DNA of 64,000 nt from Nocardia mexicana NBRC 108244 (GCF_001613165.1 NZ_BDBV01000044.1:122681-186680), one strand, 5' to 3'. Shown: positions 1-8,068, counted from the first letter of the stretch. Made by a program: numbers and translations. Notes: generated by a model not told the origin, from the sequence alone.

Positions 1-1
1 C

Positions 2-685
2 GTGGTCTGCACAACGGAATTCGCGCGGGCCGAGTTCGGGCGGATCGCCGCGCCGAATGTGGCGCTGGTGCCGCTGGGCGTGGATCTGGAGATGTTCAGT
101 CCCCGCCGCCGCGACCGTGCCTTGCGGCAGCGGTTCGGGGCGCGGCACCTGCTGGTGCACTGCGGACGGCTGTCGGTGGAGAAGCGGGTCGATCGCAGCA
201 TCGAGGCCGTCGACGCGCTGCGCCGCGACGGTGTCGACGCGCGGCTGGTGGTGGCCGGTGACGGACCCCGGCGCGAATCGCTGCAGCGGCGGGCGCGCGG
301 CCTGGCACCCCTGCCCGACGGCCGCCCGGCCGTCCACTTCACCGGATTCATCGACGACCGCGACCGCCTGGCGACGCTCCTGGCCAGCGCGGACGTCTCA
401 CTGGCCCCGGGCCCGCACGAGACCTTCGGCCTCGCGGCGCTGGAGGCGCTGGCGGCCGGCACGCCCGTGGTGGCCAGCCGCTCCTCGGCCCTCGCCGACA
501 TCGTCACCGCCGAGTGCGGCGCCGTCGCCGCCGACCACCCCTCCGCCTTCGCCCACGCGGTCACCGACGTCCTCGCCCTGCCCCCGACCCACCGCCGCCG
601 CGCCGCCCGCACCCGAGCCGAACAGTTCACCTGGCCCGCCGCGGTAGCGGGGATGCTCGAGGTGCTCGGGGGTCGTGAGGGCTGA
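2..685 (+). CDS. GT4-family glycosyltransferase, C-terminal part
   Basis: This is the end of a retaining GT-B glycosyltransferase; the frame is open at the left edge, so the N-terminal acceptor domain lies outside the window. The 227 visible residues are the nucleotide-sugar-binding half. They include the linker PLGVDLEMFSP (about residues 24-34), GRLSVEKRVD (55-64), VVAGDGP (83-89) and the family E-x7-E motif in HETFGLAALEALAAGTP (E140, E148). Family knowledge suggests transfer of mannose or glucose from GDP- or UDP-sugar to a lipid or glycan acceptor, as in the PimB/MgtA group of mycolate actinomycetes. The acceptor cannot be read from this fragment. It converges on rsmI with a 22-bp gap. 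Confidence 0.85.
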   Translation: MVCTTEFARAEFGRIAAPNVALVPLGVDLEMFSPRRRDRALRQRFGARHLLVHCGRLSVEKRVDRSIEAVDALRRDGVDARLVVAGDGPRRESLQRRARGLAPLPDGRPAVHFTGFIDDRDRLATLLASADVSLAPGPHETFGLAALEALAAGTPVVASRSSALADIVTAECGAVAADHPSAFAHAVTDVLALPPTHRRRAARTRAEQFTWPAAVAGMLEVLGGREG

Positions 686-707
686 CCAGCCGCATTGGGT
701 TTCGGAT

Positions 708-1574
708 TCAGGAATTGGTGCGGGCCACGAGGACGGCGTCGTAGAGTTCGCGGCGGGAGGCGCCGACGGCCGAGGCGACCTGGGCGCAGGCGTCCTTGAG
801 CCGGATGCCGTCGGCGACCAGGGCCTCTACCTCGTCGACGAGATCGGCGGGGTCGGCCGAAACCGGTTGGGCGCCTTCGAGAACGACGGTGATCTCGCCG
901 CGGGCACCCTCGACGGCCCAGGCGGCCAGCTCGGCGAGGGGGCCGCGCACGACCTCCTCGTAGGTCTTGGTCAATTCGCGGCAGACGGCCGCGCGGCGGG
1001 TGGGGCCCAGCACCTCGACGGCGTCGGCGAGGCAGTCGGCCAGGCGGTGCGGGGCCTCGAAGAAGACGACGGCGCGCGGTTCGGTGCGCAGGGTGCGCAG
1101 CCACTGCTTGCGCTGACCCGATTTGCGGGGCGCGAACCCGTCGAAGCAGAACCGTTCCATCGGCAGCCCGGACAGCGCCAGCGCGGTCGTCACCGCCGAC
1201 GGGCCCGGCAGGCAGGTCACCGGCAGGTCCCGCTCCACGCACGCGGCCACCATGCGATAGCCGGGGTCGCTCACCGACGGCATTCCGGCATCGGTCACCA
1301 GCAGCACGACCCGCCCGGCCTCGATCTCCTCCAGCAGCTGCGGAATCCGCGCCGTCTCGACGTGGTCGTAGAAGCTCACCACCCGCCCGGCGATCTCCAC
1401 CTCGAGCGCCTTGGCCAGCGCCCGCGTGCGCCGAGTGTCCTCGGCCGCAACCACATCCGCCGACCCCAGCATCTCCCGCAACCGCCGCGAGGCGTCCCCG
1501 ACGTCCCCCATCGGCGTCGCCGCCAGCACCAGCCGCCCGGCCTGCTCGCCCGCGACCACAGCCCGCTCGCTCAT
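708..1574 (-). CDS. rsmI: 16S rRNA (cytidine-1402 2'-O)-methyltransferase RsmI
   Basis: RsmI methylates the ribose of C1402 in 16S rRNA using S-adenosylmethionine. The 288-residue product shows the family opening LVLAATPMGDVGDAS, the AAEDTRRT segment, TDAGMPSVSDPG and the cofactor-site stretch LPGPSAVTTALALSGLP, in the expected order of a tetrapyrrole-methylase fold. I chose the ATG at 1574 because an AGGAG lies about six bases before it and the homology begins there; the frame is open a further 186 bases upstream without family sequence. It is divergent from pmt with a 164-bp gap, which is the same pairing as Rv1003/Rv1002c in M. tuberculosis. Confidence 0.93.
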   Translation of the reverse strand: MSERAVVAGEQAGRLVLAATPMGDVGDASRRLREMLGSADVVAAEDTRRTRALAKALEVEIAGRVVSFYDHVETARIPQLLEEIEAGRVVLLVTDAGMPSVSDPGYRMVAACVERDLPVTCLPGPSAVTTALALSGLPMERFCFDGFAPRKSGQRKQWLRTLRTEPRAVVFFEAPHRLADCLADAVEVLGPTRRAAVCRELTKTYEEVVRGPLAELAAWAVEGARGEITVVLEGAQPVSADPADLVDEVEALVADGIRLKDACAQVASAVGASRRELYDAVLVARTNS

Positions 1575-1726
1575 CCCACTCCTGTCCGCCGGTCGCGTCT
1601 GCCCGAAACCATCACACAACACGACCAATGATCGCCGTCGTGCAGCGGGTATCCCGCCCACGGCTGTGACGTGGGGATCGGGGTGCGCGGGCTCACCGCT
1701 GCGCGGCACCCGACAGCCCACCACAT

Positions 1727-1732
1727 ACGATC
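1727..1732 (+). promoter_or_regulatory. Probable -10 element of pmt (leaderless start)
   Basis: TACGAT fits the actinobacterial TANNNT -10 pattern and is followed by exactly seven bases before the GTG start of pmt. A transcript would then begin at or next to the start codon, and no ribosome-binding site is visible. Leaderless mRNAs are common in actinobacteria; the assignment here is inference from spacing only. Confidence 0.45.
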
Positions 1733-1738
1733 GACCGC

Positions 1739-3322
1739 GTGACCCAGCTGACCGACGCACGACCGGCGATCGGCGCGGGCCCGGCCTTGTCGAGTCCGGC
1801 GCCGCTGCGCCCCACCCCCGACTTCGGCCCTACCGATTGGGCGCGGGGATGGCTGGTCACCCTGGTTCTCACCGCGATCGCCGCGATCACCCGGTTTCTG
1901 AACCTGAACTATCCGACCGATGCCGGGACCCCGGTCTTCGACGAGAAGCACTACGCGCCCCAGGCCTGGCAGATGGTCACCGGCGGCGGGGTCGAGGACA
2001 ATCCGGCGTACGGGCTGGTCGTGCATCCGCCGGTCGGCAAGCAGATGATCGCGCTGGGCGAACTGCTGTTCGGCTACACCAGCTGGGGCTGGCGGTTCTC
2101 GGCGGCGATATTCGGCTGCCTGCTGATCCTGCTGGTCATCCGCATCACCCGGCGGCTCACCCGCTCCACCATGCTCGGTGCCCTGGCCGGAATCCTGCTG
2201 ATCGCCGACGGCGTGACGTTCGTGTCCTCGCGCATCGGCATGCTCGACATCTTCCAGGCGCTGTTCGTGACCGCCGCCTTCGGCTGCCTGATCGTCGACC
2301 GGGATGTGGTGCGGGAGCGGCTGGCCCGTGCCGATGCCGAGGGTCGCATCGCGATCAGCCGGTTCGGTCCGCGACTAGGCGTGCGCTGGTGGCGCTTCGG
2401 CGCGGGACTGCTGCTCGGCCTGTCCTGCGGAACCAAATGGTCCGGGCTGTATTTCATCGCCGCGTTCGGCCTGATGTCGGTGTGTTTCGACGTCGCCGCG
2501 CGCCGCACCTACGGGGTGCCGCGGCCCTGGGTGGGCGCCGCGGTGCGCGATATCGGCCCCGCGCTCTACGCCCTCGTCGCCCTTCCCCTGCTCGTCTATC
2601 TGGCCACCTATTGGGGCTGGTTCGCCAGCGAGGACGGCTACGACCGCTACTCGGTCGGCAATGCGATCGGCGCCGGCGGCACCTGGTCCTGGCTGCCCGA
2701 CGCGCTGCGTTCGCTCTGGCACTACCAGGGCGAATCGCTGAAATTCCATGAGAGCCTGACCAATTCGGCAGGCAACCACCATCCCTGGGAATCCAAGCCG
2801 TGGTCGTGGCCGATGGGGCTGCGGCCGATGCTGTACTACTACGCCGACAGCGGCGTCACCGGCTGCGGCCAGTCGGTGTGCGTGAAGGCGGTCATGCTGA
2901 TCGGCACGCCCGCGCTGTGGTGGGTGTCGCTGCCGGTGCTGGGCTGGGCGATCTGGCGCACCGCGACCCGCCGCGACTGGCGCTACGCCGCCGTCCTGGT
3001 CGGCTACGGCGCCGCCCTGCTGCCGTGGTTCGCGACCCTGGACCGGCAGATGTACTTCTTCTACGCGGTGCCGATGGCGCCGTTCCTGGTCATGGCCGTG
3101 GCGCTGGTGCTGGGCGATATCCTCGGTCCCGCGCCGTTCACCCGCGGCACCGGTCAGCGGTTCCTGCTATGGAGCGAGCGGCAGCGGCTGAACCTGCTGC
3201 TGGTGTGCCTGTACGTCGGCCTGGTGGTCGCCAACTTCATCTGGCTGTGGCCGATCATGACCGCATTGCCGATCACCGTCGGCAACTGGCACGACCACCT
3301 CTGGCTGCCCAGCTGGAAATGA
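1739..3322 (+). CDS. pmt: Polyprenol-phosphate-mannose protein O-mannosyltransferase
   Basis: A GT-C family integral membrane enzyme that transfers mannose from polyprenyl-phosphate-mannose to Ser/Thr of secreted proteins on the outer face of the membrane. The 527-residue protein has a short hydrophilic N-terminus, a first membrane segment near residues 37-55, and the conserved acidic pair in VFDEKHYAPQAW (D68, E69) in the first external loop. Many further membrane helices follow, along with a WSGLYF segment typical of PMTs. Start is GTG, read as leaderless. It is the counterpart of Rv1002c, next to rsmI and arcA as in M. tuberculosis. Its stop codon directly abuts that of the opposing GntR gene, with no intergenic base. 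Confidence 0.93.
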   Translation: MTQLTDARPAIGAGPALSSPAPLRPTPDFGPTDWARGWLVTLVLTAIAAITRFLNLNYPTDAGTPVFDEKHYAPQAWQMVTGGGVEDNPAYGLVVHPPVGKQMIALGELLFGYTSWGWRFSAAIFGCLLILLVIRITRRLTRSTMLGALAGILLIADGVTFVSSRIGMLDIFQALFVTAAFGCLIVDRDVVRERLARADAEGRIAISRFGPRLGVRWWRFGAGLLLGLSCGTKWSGLYFIAAFGLMSVCFDVAARRTYGVPRPWVGAAVRDIGPALYALVALPLLVYLATYWGWFASEDGYDRYSVGNAIGAGGTWSWLPDALRSLWHYQGESLKFHESLTNSAGNHHPWESKPWSWPMGLRPMLYYYADSGVTGCGQSVCVKAVMLIGTPALWWVSLPVLGWAIWRTATRRDWRYAAVLVGYGAALLPWFATLDRQMYFFYAVPMAPFLVMAVALVLGDILGPAPFTRGTGQRFLLWSERQRLNLLLVCLYVGLVVANFIWLWPIMTALPITVGNWHDHLWLPSWK

Positions 3323-3682
3323 TCACTCGCTCAGCGCGGCGCGCACGTAGTGGACCGCCGACTCGTCGTCGAGCCCCAGCCGCCGGATGACCGCGACGTA
3401 CTCGGTGGCGGCCCGTCCGGCCAGGTCGCGCGTCGGATCGCCGGAGGAGGCGATGAAAGAGCCGAGCCGCCCGCGGGTTTCGAGCACACCGTCCTGTTCC
3501 AGTTCGCGGTAGGCCCGCGCGACCGTATTGGGCGCCAGTCCCAGATGCGCCGCGAGGGCTCGCACGGTGGGGATCTTGGTCCCGGCCGTCAGCTCACCGG
3601 AACGCACGCGGGCGATGATGCCCTGCCGCAGCTGCTCGTACGGGGGGACCGTGGAATGGTGGTCGACCGGGATATCCAGCAT
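3323..3682 (-). CDS. Short GntR-family regulator (YtrA type)
   Basis: A 119-residue transcription factor with an N-terminal winged helix (VPPYEQLRQGIIARVRSGEL, then PTVRALAAHLGLAPNTVARAY, about residues 12-65). Only a short helical tail follows instead of the large effector domain of FadR or HutC types. That size and layout match the YtrA subfamily, whose members usually repress their own operon. It starts seven bases after the arcA stop on the same strand, so arcA and this gene probably form one transcript and it may control arcA. That regulatory link is inference from context. Neither an operator nor an effector can be identified. Confidence 0.8.
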   Translation of the reverse strand: MLDIPVDHHSTVPPYEQLRQGIIARVRSGELTAGTKIPTVRALAAHLGLAPNTVARAYRELEQDGVLETRGRLGSFIASSGDPTRDLAGRAATEYVAVIRRLGLDDESAVHYVRAALSE

Positions 3683-3688
3683 CGGGCC

Positions 3689-4918
3689 TCACACTTCGTC
3701 CCGCGACAGCGGGCAGGACAGGCAGCGCGGACCGCCCCGGCCGGAACCGAGTTCCGACCCGGGGATGGTCAGCACCTCGATGCCCGCATCCGCCAGCCGC
3801 GCGTTCGTGTTCTCGTTGCGCTCGTAGGCGACGACGACCCCCGGTGCCAGCGCCAGGGTGTTGTTCCCGTCGTCCCACTGCTCCCGTTCGGCGGTGACGC
3901 CGTCCAGGCCGGTGTCGATGACGCGCAGCTTGTCGATGCTCATCGCGTCGGCCGCCGCCGGGAGGAACGGCTCCGGCCCGCGCATGTGCACCGTGCCGTC
4001 GTCGCGCTTGCCGATGGTGAAGGCGCACAGCGAATCCTGCACCGCCGGGTACATCACGACCGCATCCGTGTCGACCATCGTGCACACGGTGTCCAGGTGC
4101 ATGGTCGCGCGGTTCTGCGCTATCGGGACCACCAGTACGGTGTGCGCGAGATTGTCCTCGAACAGGCTGCGCGCCAACGCTTCCGCACCGGCGGGCGTGG
4201 TGCGCTCGCCCACCCCGATCGCCACCACGCCGGGCGCGAGCAGCAGCACATCGCCGCCCTCCATCGGCGCGGTATGCGATTCGTAGGCTCGCCGCACGCC
4301 GAGAAAGCGGGGGTGGAAGGCGTAGATGAGGTCGGTGAGCGAGGTTTCGCGCGCCCGGGCGGGCAGCGCCAGCGAGGTGATCGCCACCTTCGGCCCCACC
4401 CAGAACGACGAGTCGCGGGTGAACAGCAGGTTCGGCAGCGGGTCGATGACGAAATCGGTGCCGTGGTGCATGCGCCGCACCAGCGAGGTGCCCGGATCGA
4501 ACGGCAGCTCGTCGAAGGTCATGCCCGCCATCAGGATCGCGGCGAGTTCCTCGGCGTGGGAGATGCCGAACAGGTAGGACTTCAGCTCCTCGGCGAGCGC
4601 GTAGCCGATGCGGCGCGCGTCCACCGCGGCGGTGATGCCCATGCTGCGGCCCGGGCCGCTCCGCGCCAGGGTCTCGGTCAGGAGATCCTGCAGCAGCAGC
4701 ACCTCGACGCCGCGCCGGGCCAGCACGTCGGCGAAGGTGTCGTGCTCCTGCTGTGCCCGCTCCACCCAGGGGATGGCGTCGAACAGCAGCTGATCGTTGT
4801 TGCGCGGGGTGAGGCGGCGCAACTCGTCGCCGGGCCGGTGCAGCAGCACCGTGCGTAGCGTGCCGACCTCACTTGTCACGGAAAACGGTCGCGCCGTCGG
4901 CACAGCCTCTGTTTCCAT
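3689..4918 (-). CDS. arcA: Arginine deiminase
   Basis: Hydrolyses L-arginine to citrulline and ammonia, the first step of the arginine deiminase pathway, in the cytoplasm. The 409-residue protein is full length for the family. Visible motifs are the N-terminal GTLRTVLLHRPGDELRRL with TPRNNDQLLFDAIPW, RRMHHGTDFVIDPLPNLLFTRD, EGGDVLLLA, and the C-terminal nucleophile region GRGGPRCLSCPLSRDEV, in which C399 is the catalytic cysteine by alignment with Pseudomonas ArcA. No ornithine transcarbamylase or carbamate kinase gene is adjacent. The downstream GntR gene is six bases away and likely co-transcribed. It corresponds to Rv1001 in the syntenic block. Confidence 0.95.
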   Translation of the reverse strand: METEAVPTARPFSVTSEVGTLRTVLLHRPGDELRRLTPRNNDQLLFDAIPWVERAQQEHDTFADVLARRGVEVLLLQDLLTETLARSGPGRSMGITAAVDARRIGYALAEELKSYLFGISHAEELAAILMAGMTFDELPFDPGTSLVRRMHHGTDFVIDPLPNLLFTRDSSFWVGPKVAITSLALPARARETSLTDLIYAFHPRFLGVRRAYESHTAPMEGGDVLLLAPGVVAIGVGERTTPAGAEALARSLFEDNLAHTVLVVPIAQNRATMHLDTVCTMVDTDAVVMYPAVQDSLCAFTIGKRDDGTVHMRGPEPFLPAAADAMSIDKLRVIDTGLDGVTAEREQWDDGNNTLALAPGVVVAYERNENTNARLADAGIEVLTIPGSELGSGRGGPRCLSCPLSRDEV

Positions 4919-4984
4919 AACCCGACCGTAGTCATCCGCCGCCGCATTGGCACGGAATTCGCTGGCCGTGCCTGGGAGGGAGGA

Positions 4985-5010
4985 CCCCGGTCGCGCGGGC
5001 GCGACCGGGG
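4985..5010. repeat. Perfect GC hairpin upstream of arcA
   Basis: CCCCGGTCGCGC and GCGCGACCGGGG form a perfect 12-bp inverted repeat separated by GG. It lies 66 bases upstream of the arcA start in the divergent arcA/soxR gap. It has no T tract on either strand. It could be an operator or a leader hairpin. Confidence 0.6.
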
Positions 5011-5012
5011 CA

Positions 5013-5078
5013 GGGAATGATGCGGACGCGGAGGCGTGCGGGGGATGATGCGGACGCGGAGGCGTGCGGGGAATGATG
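5013..5078. repeat. Tandem 28-bp repeat (two units plus a decayed third)
   Basis: Two 28-bp units (5013-5040 and 5041-5068) differ at one base; each contains ATGATGCGGACGCGGAGG. A third partial copy starts at 5069 with GGGAATGATG and then diverges. They sit between the hairpin at 4985 and the SoxR box at 5126, in the non-coding divergent gap. Confidence 0.7.
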
Positions 5079-5125
5079 GAGGCCGGTCGCGCGTTCTCCC
5101 TCGAAACTCCCCGACCATCGGTTTA

Positions 5126-5143
5126 CCTAAAGTATTGTTCAGG
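5126..5143 (+). promoter_or_regulatory. SoxR box overlapping the soxR promoter
   Basis: CCTAAAGTATTGTTCAGG matches the enteric sox box CCTCAAGTTAACTTGAGG at 12 of 18 positions, with both outer CCT/AGG arms kept. It ends one base before the soxR ATG. It contains TATTGT, a TANNNT -10 candidate six bases from the ATG, so SoxR would sit on its own probably leaderless promoter. Autoregulation is inference. Confidence 0.6.
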
Positions 5144-5144
5144 T

Positions 5145-5678
5145 ATGCAGCACACGACCTGGAACACGAAGGAACTCACCCCGGGACAACTGTCCGAGCG
5201 CAGCGGGGTCGCCGTGTCGGCGCTGCATTTCTACGAGCGCGAGGGGCTGATCAGCAGCCGCCGCACCAGCGGCAACCAGCGCCGATATTCGCGCGAGACG
5301 CTACGGCGGGTGGCGTTCATCCGGATCTCACAGCGCGTCGGCATACCGCTCAGCGAGATCCGCAAGGCCCTGGGCACCCTCCCCGAGGGCCGCACCCCCA
5401 ACCGCAAGGACTGGGAGCGCCTGTCCACCATCTGGCAGGTAGATCTCGATCAGCGCATCGAACAGCTGACCCGGCTGCGCGACAGCCTCACCGGCTGCAT
5501 CGGCTGCGGCTGCCTGTCCCTGGCCAGCTGCCGCATCGTCAACTTCCACGACAAACTCGGCGACGAGGGCCCCGGCGCCCGAGTCCTCGACGTCAACCTC
5601 AACTGCGAGGCAACCCCCGACGCGCCCGGCTGCGAAAAGCAAACAGAGACAGCGGAAGTCGCCGCAACAGAATGCTGA
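5145..5678 (+). CDS. soxR: Redox-sensitive transcriptional activator SoxR
   Basis: A MerR-family dimeric DNA-binding protein that senses redox-cycling compounds through a [2Fe-2S] cluster. The 177-residue product has an N-terminal winged helix (LTPGQLSERSGVAVSALHFY, residues 11-30), a dimerisation helix, and the cluster motif C118-x2-C121-x-C123-x5-C129. That spacing equals E. coli SoxR Cys119/122/124/130. I chose the ATG at 5145, not 5064, because homology starts there and the SoxR box lies immediately upstream. No obvious target gene such as an oxidoreductase is adjacent, apart from the convergent SDR. In actinobacteria SoxR often responds to endogenous redox-active metabolites. Confidence 0.92.
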   Translation: MQHTTWNTKELTPGQLSERSGVAVSALHFYEREGLISSRRTSGNQRRYSRETLRRVAFIRISQRVGIPLSEIRKALGTLPEGRTPNRKDWERLSTIWQVDLDQRIEQLTRLRDSLTGCIGCGCLSLASCRIVNFHDKLGDEGPGARVLDVNLNCEATPDAPGCEKQTETAEVAATEC

Positions 5679-5732
5679 CCCGCCCGCTCCGGCCGAAGCA
5701 TCTCCGTACGCCCGGGAGTGGGCCGCGACCGC

Positions 5733-6584
5733 TCAGTTCCGCAAGAAACTGTTGAACAAGTCATTGGCCCGCCGCATCACAATCTCGTAGGGCAGTGCGA
5801 ACTTTCGTGCCCACCAGTACCCGAAGCGGATGTCGAAGGAGGTGTAGACCATGAAGCGCCCCTTCTCGATGCCGCGCAGGATCTGCCCCGCCACCTGCTC
5901 GGGCGGGGCGGCATGGCGCTGGAATCGCTTGACGTAGCGCTGGACTCGCGGATCCTCCCGGTCCACCCCGGCGATCTCGACGGTCTGCACCAGATGCGTG
6001 TTGACCGCGCCGGGAACCACCAGGTGCACGGTGATCCCGTGCCGCGCCAGGTCGAATCGAAGCACCTCCGACAGCCCGCGCAGCCCGAACTTGCTGGCGC
6101 TGTAGGCCGCGTGCCACGGGAACGCCAGCAGTCCGGCGGCCGAGGACACGTTCACCAGCGCCCCGCCGCGCCCCGCCCGCACCATCGGCGGCACGAAGCT
6201 CTCGATCACGTGGATCGGGCCCATCAGGTTGACGTCCACCATCGACCGCCAGTGCCGATGCTCGAGGTTCTCCACCGTGCCCCACGCCGAGACCCCGGCG
6301 ACGTTCATCACCACGTCGAGGCTGCCGTGCGCGGCGTGCACCTCCTCGGCGAAGGCGGTGACCGCGTCGTAGTCGCTGATGTCGAGGGCCCGAGACATCA
6401 GCACCTTCCCGCCCTCGCCGCCGATGATCTCCACGGTCTCGGCCAGCCCGTCGGCGTCTATATCGGTCAGCACCAGTTCGGCGCCGGACCGAGCGGCGGC
6501 GAGCGCGGTCGCCCGCCCGATGCCACTGGCCGCGCCGGTGACGAGGGTCTTCTTGCCGCTCACGGACTTCAAGCGATCGCGCAC
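5733..6584 (-). CDS. Short-chain dehydrogenase/reductase
   Basis: A 283-residue Rossmann-fold oxidoreductase of unknown substrate. It shows the cofactor motif VTGAASGIGRATA near the N-terminus, an NVAGVSAWG segment, the active-site serine in VNVSSAAGLLAFP and the catalytic YSASK. The aspartate after the second strand (LTDIDADGL) suggests NAD(H) preference. The C-terminal roughly 50 residues (FMVYTSFDIRFGYWWARKF) are rich in aromatic residues, as in actinobacterial SDRs that act on lipophilic substrates. I chose the GTG at 6584 because GAGGA sits seven bases before it; an in-frame ATG at 6674 would add 30 non-homologous residues. It is convergent with soxR. Confidence 0.85.
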   Translation of the reverse strand: MRDRLKSVSGKKTLVTGAASGIGRATALAAARSGAELVLTDIDADGLAETVEIIGGEGGKVLMSRALDISDYDAVTAFAEEVHAAHGSLDVVMNVAGVSAWGTVENLEHRHWRSMVDVNLMGPIHVIESFVPPMVRAGRGGALVNVSSAAGLLAFPWHAAYSASKFGLRGLSEVLRFDLARHGITVHLVVPGAVNTHLVQTVEIAGVDREDPRVQRYVKRFQRHAAPPEQVAGQILRGIEKGRFMVYTSFDIRFGYWWARKFALPYEIVMRRANDLFNSFLRN

Positions 6585-6718
6585 GCCGTTCCTCGAATGC
6601 TCTGTGGGCGGCGCCGTGCCGACCTCTGATCCCCTGGACCCGGCGCCTGATGTTTTCAGTGCTGCCGAGAGCATACGGGCTGGGGCGGGGCGGGGTTCGC
6701 CAGGCGTCGACGCACGCT

Positions 6719-6865
6719 TCAGCCGTCCGCCTGTTCTTGCTCGATTCGCTCCCGAATCGACCGCACAGTCCGGTCCTTCGATGCCCGCTCAGGCCAGAAC
6801 ACAGCGGCCACGAACACGGCCAACGGCAGAACGACCACGGCCAACAGACCGAACTGCCAGCTCAT
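6719..6865 (-). CDS. 48-residue single-pass membrane protein
   Basis: A very short gene that starts with ATG at 6865, overlapping the stop codon of the upstream 53-residue gene in an ATGA arrangement, so translation is probably coupled. The product begins MSWQFGLLAVVVLPLAVFVA, a clear transmembrane helix over about residues 4-24. The helix ends at FWPERASK, and a charged, probably helical cytoplasmic tail follows (IREQ-like IRERIEQEQADG). I do not recognise a family. The coupled start, clean helix and hydrophilic tail argue that it is real. A role as a small membrane regulator or anchor is only a guess. Confidence 0.55.
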   Translation of the reverse strand: MSWQFGLLAVVVLPLAVFVAAVFWPERASKDRTVRSIRERIEQEQADG

Positions 6866-7023
6866 GACGCCTCCGGCTCGGCCTGACCGCCCCGCTCCGA
6901 CTCGGACTCGTCCGGCAGATAGAACTCCATGTACACCCCCGGCCCGTCCTCCGGGTCATCCCCATACTCCTCGACCTCCAGGAACCCACCTGGAAATTCG
7001 AAGATCCTCGATCGCCGTTCCAT
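6862..7023 (-). CDS. 53-residue acidic protein, first gene of a mini-operon
   Basis: Starts at ATG 7023 with GAGGAG about six bases upstream, and ends by overlapping the start of the 48-residue membrane protein. The product opens MERRSRIFEFPGGFLEVEEY and continues with a strongly acidic half (GDDPEDGPGVYMEFYLPDES). I recognise no domain. A longer reading from 7158 adds unrelated residues and lacks a better ribosome site, so the short form is preferred. The pair at 6719-7023 lies at the left border of the AT-richer island but keeps the high GC of the chromosome. Confidence 0.55.
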   Translation of the reverse strand: MERRSRIFEFPGGFLEVEEYGDDPEDGPGVYMEFYLPDESESERGGQAEPEAS

Positions 7024-7239
7024 GCCGACTCCTCGTAGCCGTTGGTATGGCGACCCGAGGCCGGGACAACTCCGCCGATCCCGGGTGCCAGCTACGAAGC
7101 TAGGAAGCCAGTAGGGGCCGAGTCTACGATTATGCTCCAGTATGCTCATATCTCTCATTCCGAGGACATAGCTGCAGCTGACGAGAGATCATGGAAATTG
7201 CGCAGGCATATCTGCGCATACAACGAGGGGAGAATGATC

Positions 7240-7569
7240 ATGCGGTTGCAGTTCCTCGGCAAGGGCGGCACCACAGGTGGTGGATGTCCGAGCCTCTATG
7301 TCACAGACAGGGGCACCTACGTGGTTCAGGGGTGGAAGACGGGTACGCCGGAGGTCGTCGAGATACCACATCTGTTGCTCGGATATGCCGACCCGGACAC
7401 CTTCATCGGCACGACGATGACCGATACAGGTCGCGGAACGTTTATTTTGTCGGGCACTCCGGTTGAGGATGTCGAGACCCTTGCGCAAATGGATATCTAC
7501 TTGGATGAATCTGCCGTAGAGGTAAGTAAAGAGGAAAGGAAATTCTACGGTGCTGCTAGTGCAGGATAG
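7240..7569 (+). CDS. Small conserved actinobacterial protein, DUF6879 partner
   Basis: A 109-residue protein that opens MRLQFLGKGGTTGGGCPSLY, followed by a TDRGTYVVQGWKTG segment and DTGRGTFILSG, with an acidic C-terminus. From memory, this type of short protein recurs in Streptomyces and Nocardia beside DUF6879 and XRE-DUF5753 genes; I know of no assigned function. I chose the ATG at 7240 because GGGGAG lies eight bases before it; the ATG at 7234 is too close to that site. The 3' end overlaps the next gene by 20 bases, so the two are probably coupled. It is the first gene of an AT-richer operon. Confidence 0.75.
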   Translation: MRLQFLGKGGTTGGGCPSLYVTDRGTYVVQGWKTGTPEVVEIPHLLLGYADPDTFIGTTMTDTGRGTFILSGTPVEDVETLAQMDIYLDESAVEVSKEERKFYGAASAG

Positions 7570-8068
7570 AGAATTCTTGGATCTCTTCTACAGCTCGAAG
7601 CGTGAAGCGTTCCATTTGGAGACATTGGACACCTACGAGACGCCGGATGAAACGGAGCCGTTTCGAAAGTTCATTGAGAAAGAACCTGACGACTACGAAT
7701 GGTTTCAGCCATGGCTCGACCATGTTCGGTATGTAACGAGCCGGGGAATATCTATTAAACGTGCTCGTGTAACTACAGTGCCTCATACCGACTACACACG
7801 ATTCGCGAAAGCTGTAGCCCGGTTCAACGCAGAGGCGGGTGAGGATGTTAGATACTTGCCTCGCCATCTAATCGAGCCCGATGCCCTCACTGCTGACGAT
7901 TGGTGGTTATTCGATGATTCGGTTCTAGGCTTCACCCTGTTTGAGTCGTCTGGACGGTGGGCAGGCGCTGCTGTTACCACGGACCGGAATATTGTCGAAT
8001 ACGCCAAGCGGGTGAAAGACCGCGTTTGGTCACAGGCGACACCGTTAGGAGAATATCCCCACCAGTGA
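7550..8068 (+). CDS. DUF6879-family protein
   Basis: A 172-residue protein resembling the actinobacterial DUF6879 family. It has an N-terminal stretch with AFHLETLDTYETPDETEPFR, a central WLDHVRYVTSRGISIKRARV, and a C-terminal WWLFDDSVLGFTLFE followed by an R-rich end. The family is found almost entirely next to XRE regulators with a DUF5753 domain and is uncharacterised; the conserved arginines and tryptophans suggest ligand or nucleotide binding, but that is speculation. Start is GTG 7550, inside the preceding gene. The stop overlaps the GTG of the regulator in a GTGA arrangement. Base composition is clearly lower in GC than the surroundings: 7741-7800 has 29 G/C of 60. Confidence 0.75.
   Translation: MLLVQDREFLDLFYSSKREAFHLETLDTYETPDETEPFRKFIEKEPDDYEWFQPWLDHVRYVTSRGISIKRARVTTVPHTDYTRFAKAVARFNAEAGEDVRYLPRHLIEPDALTADDWWLFDDSVLGFTLFESSGRWAGAAVTTDRNIVEYAKRVKDRVWSQATPLGEYPHQ

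Noticed and set aside
7024..7239. Attachment site or integrase remnant at the left edge of the AT-richer island
   Set aside because: I found no integrase, no tRNA gene and no direct repeats at the borders of 7240-8898.
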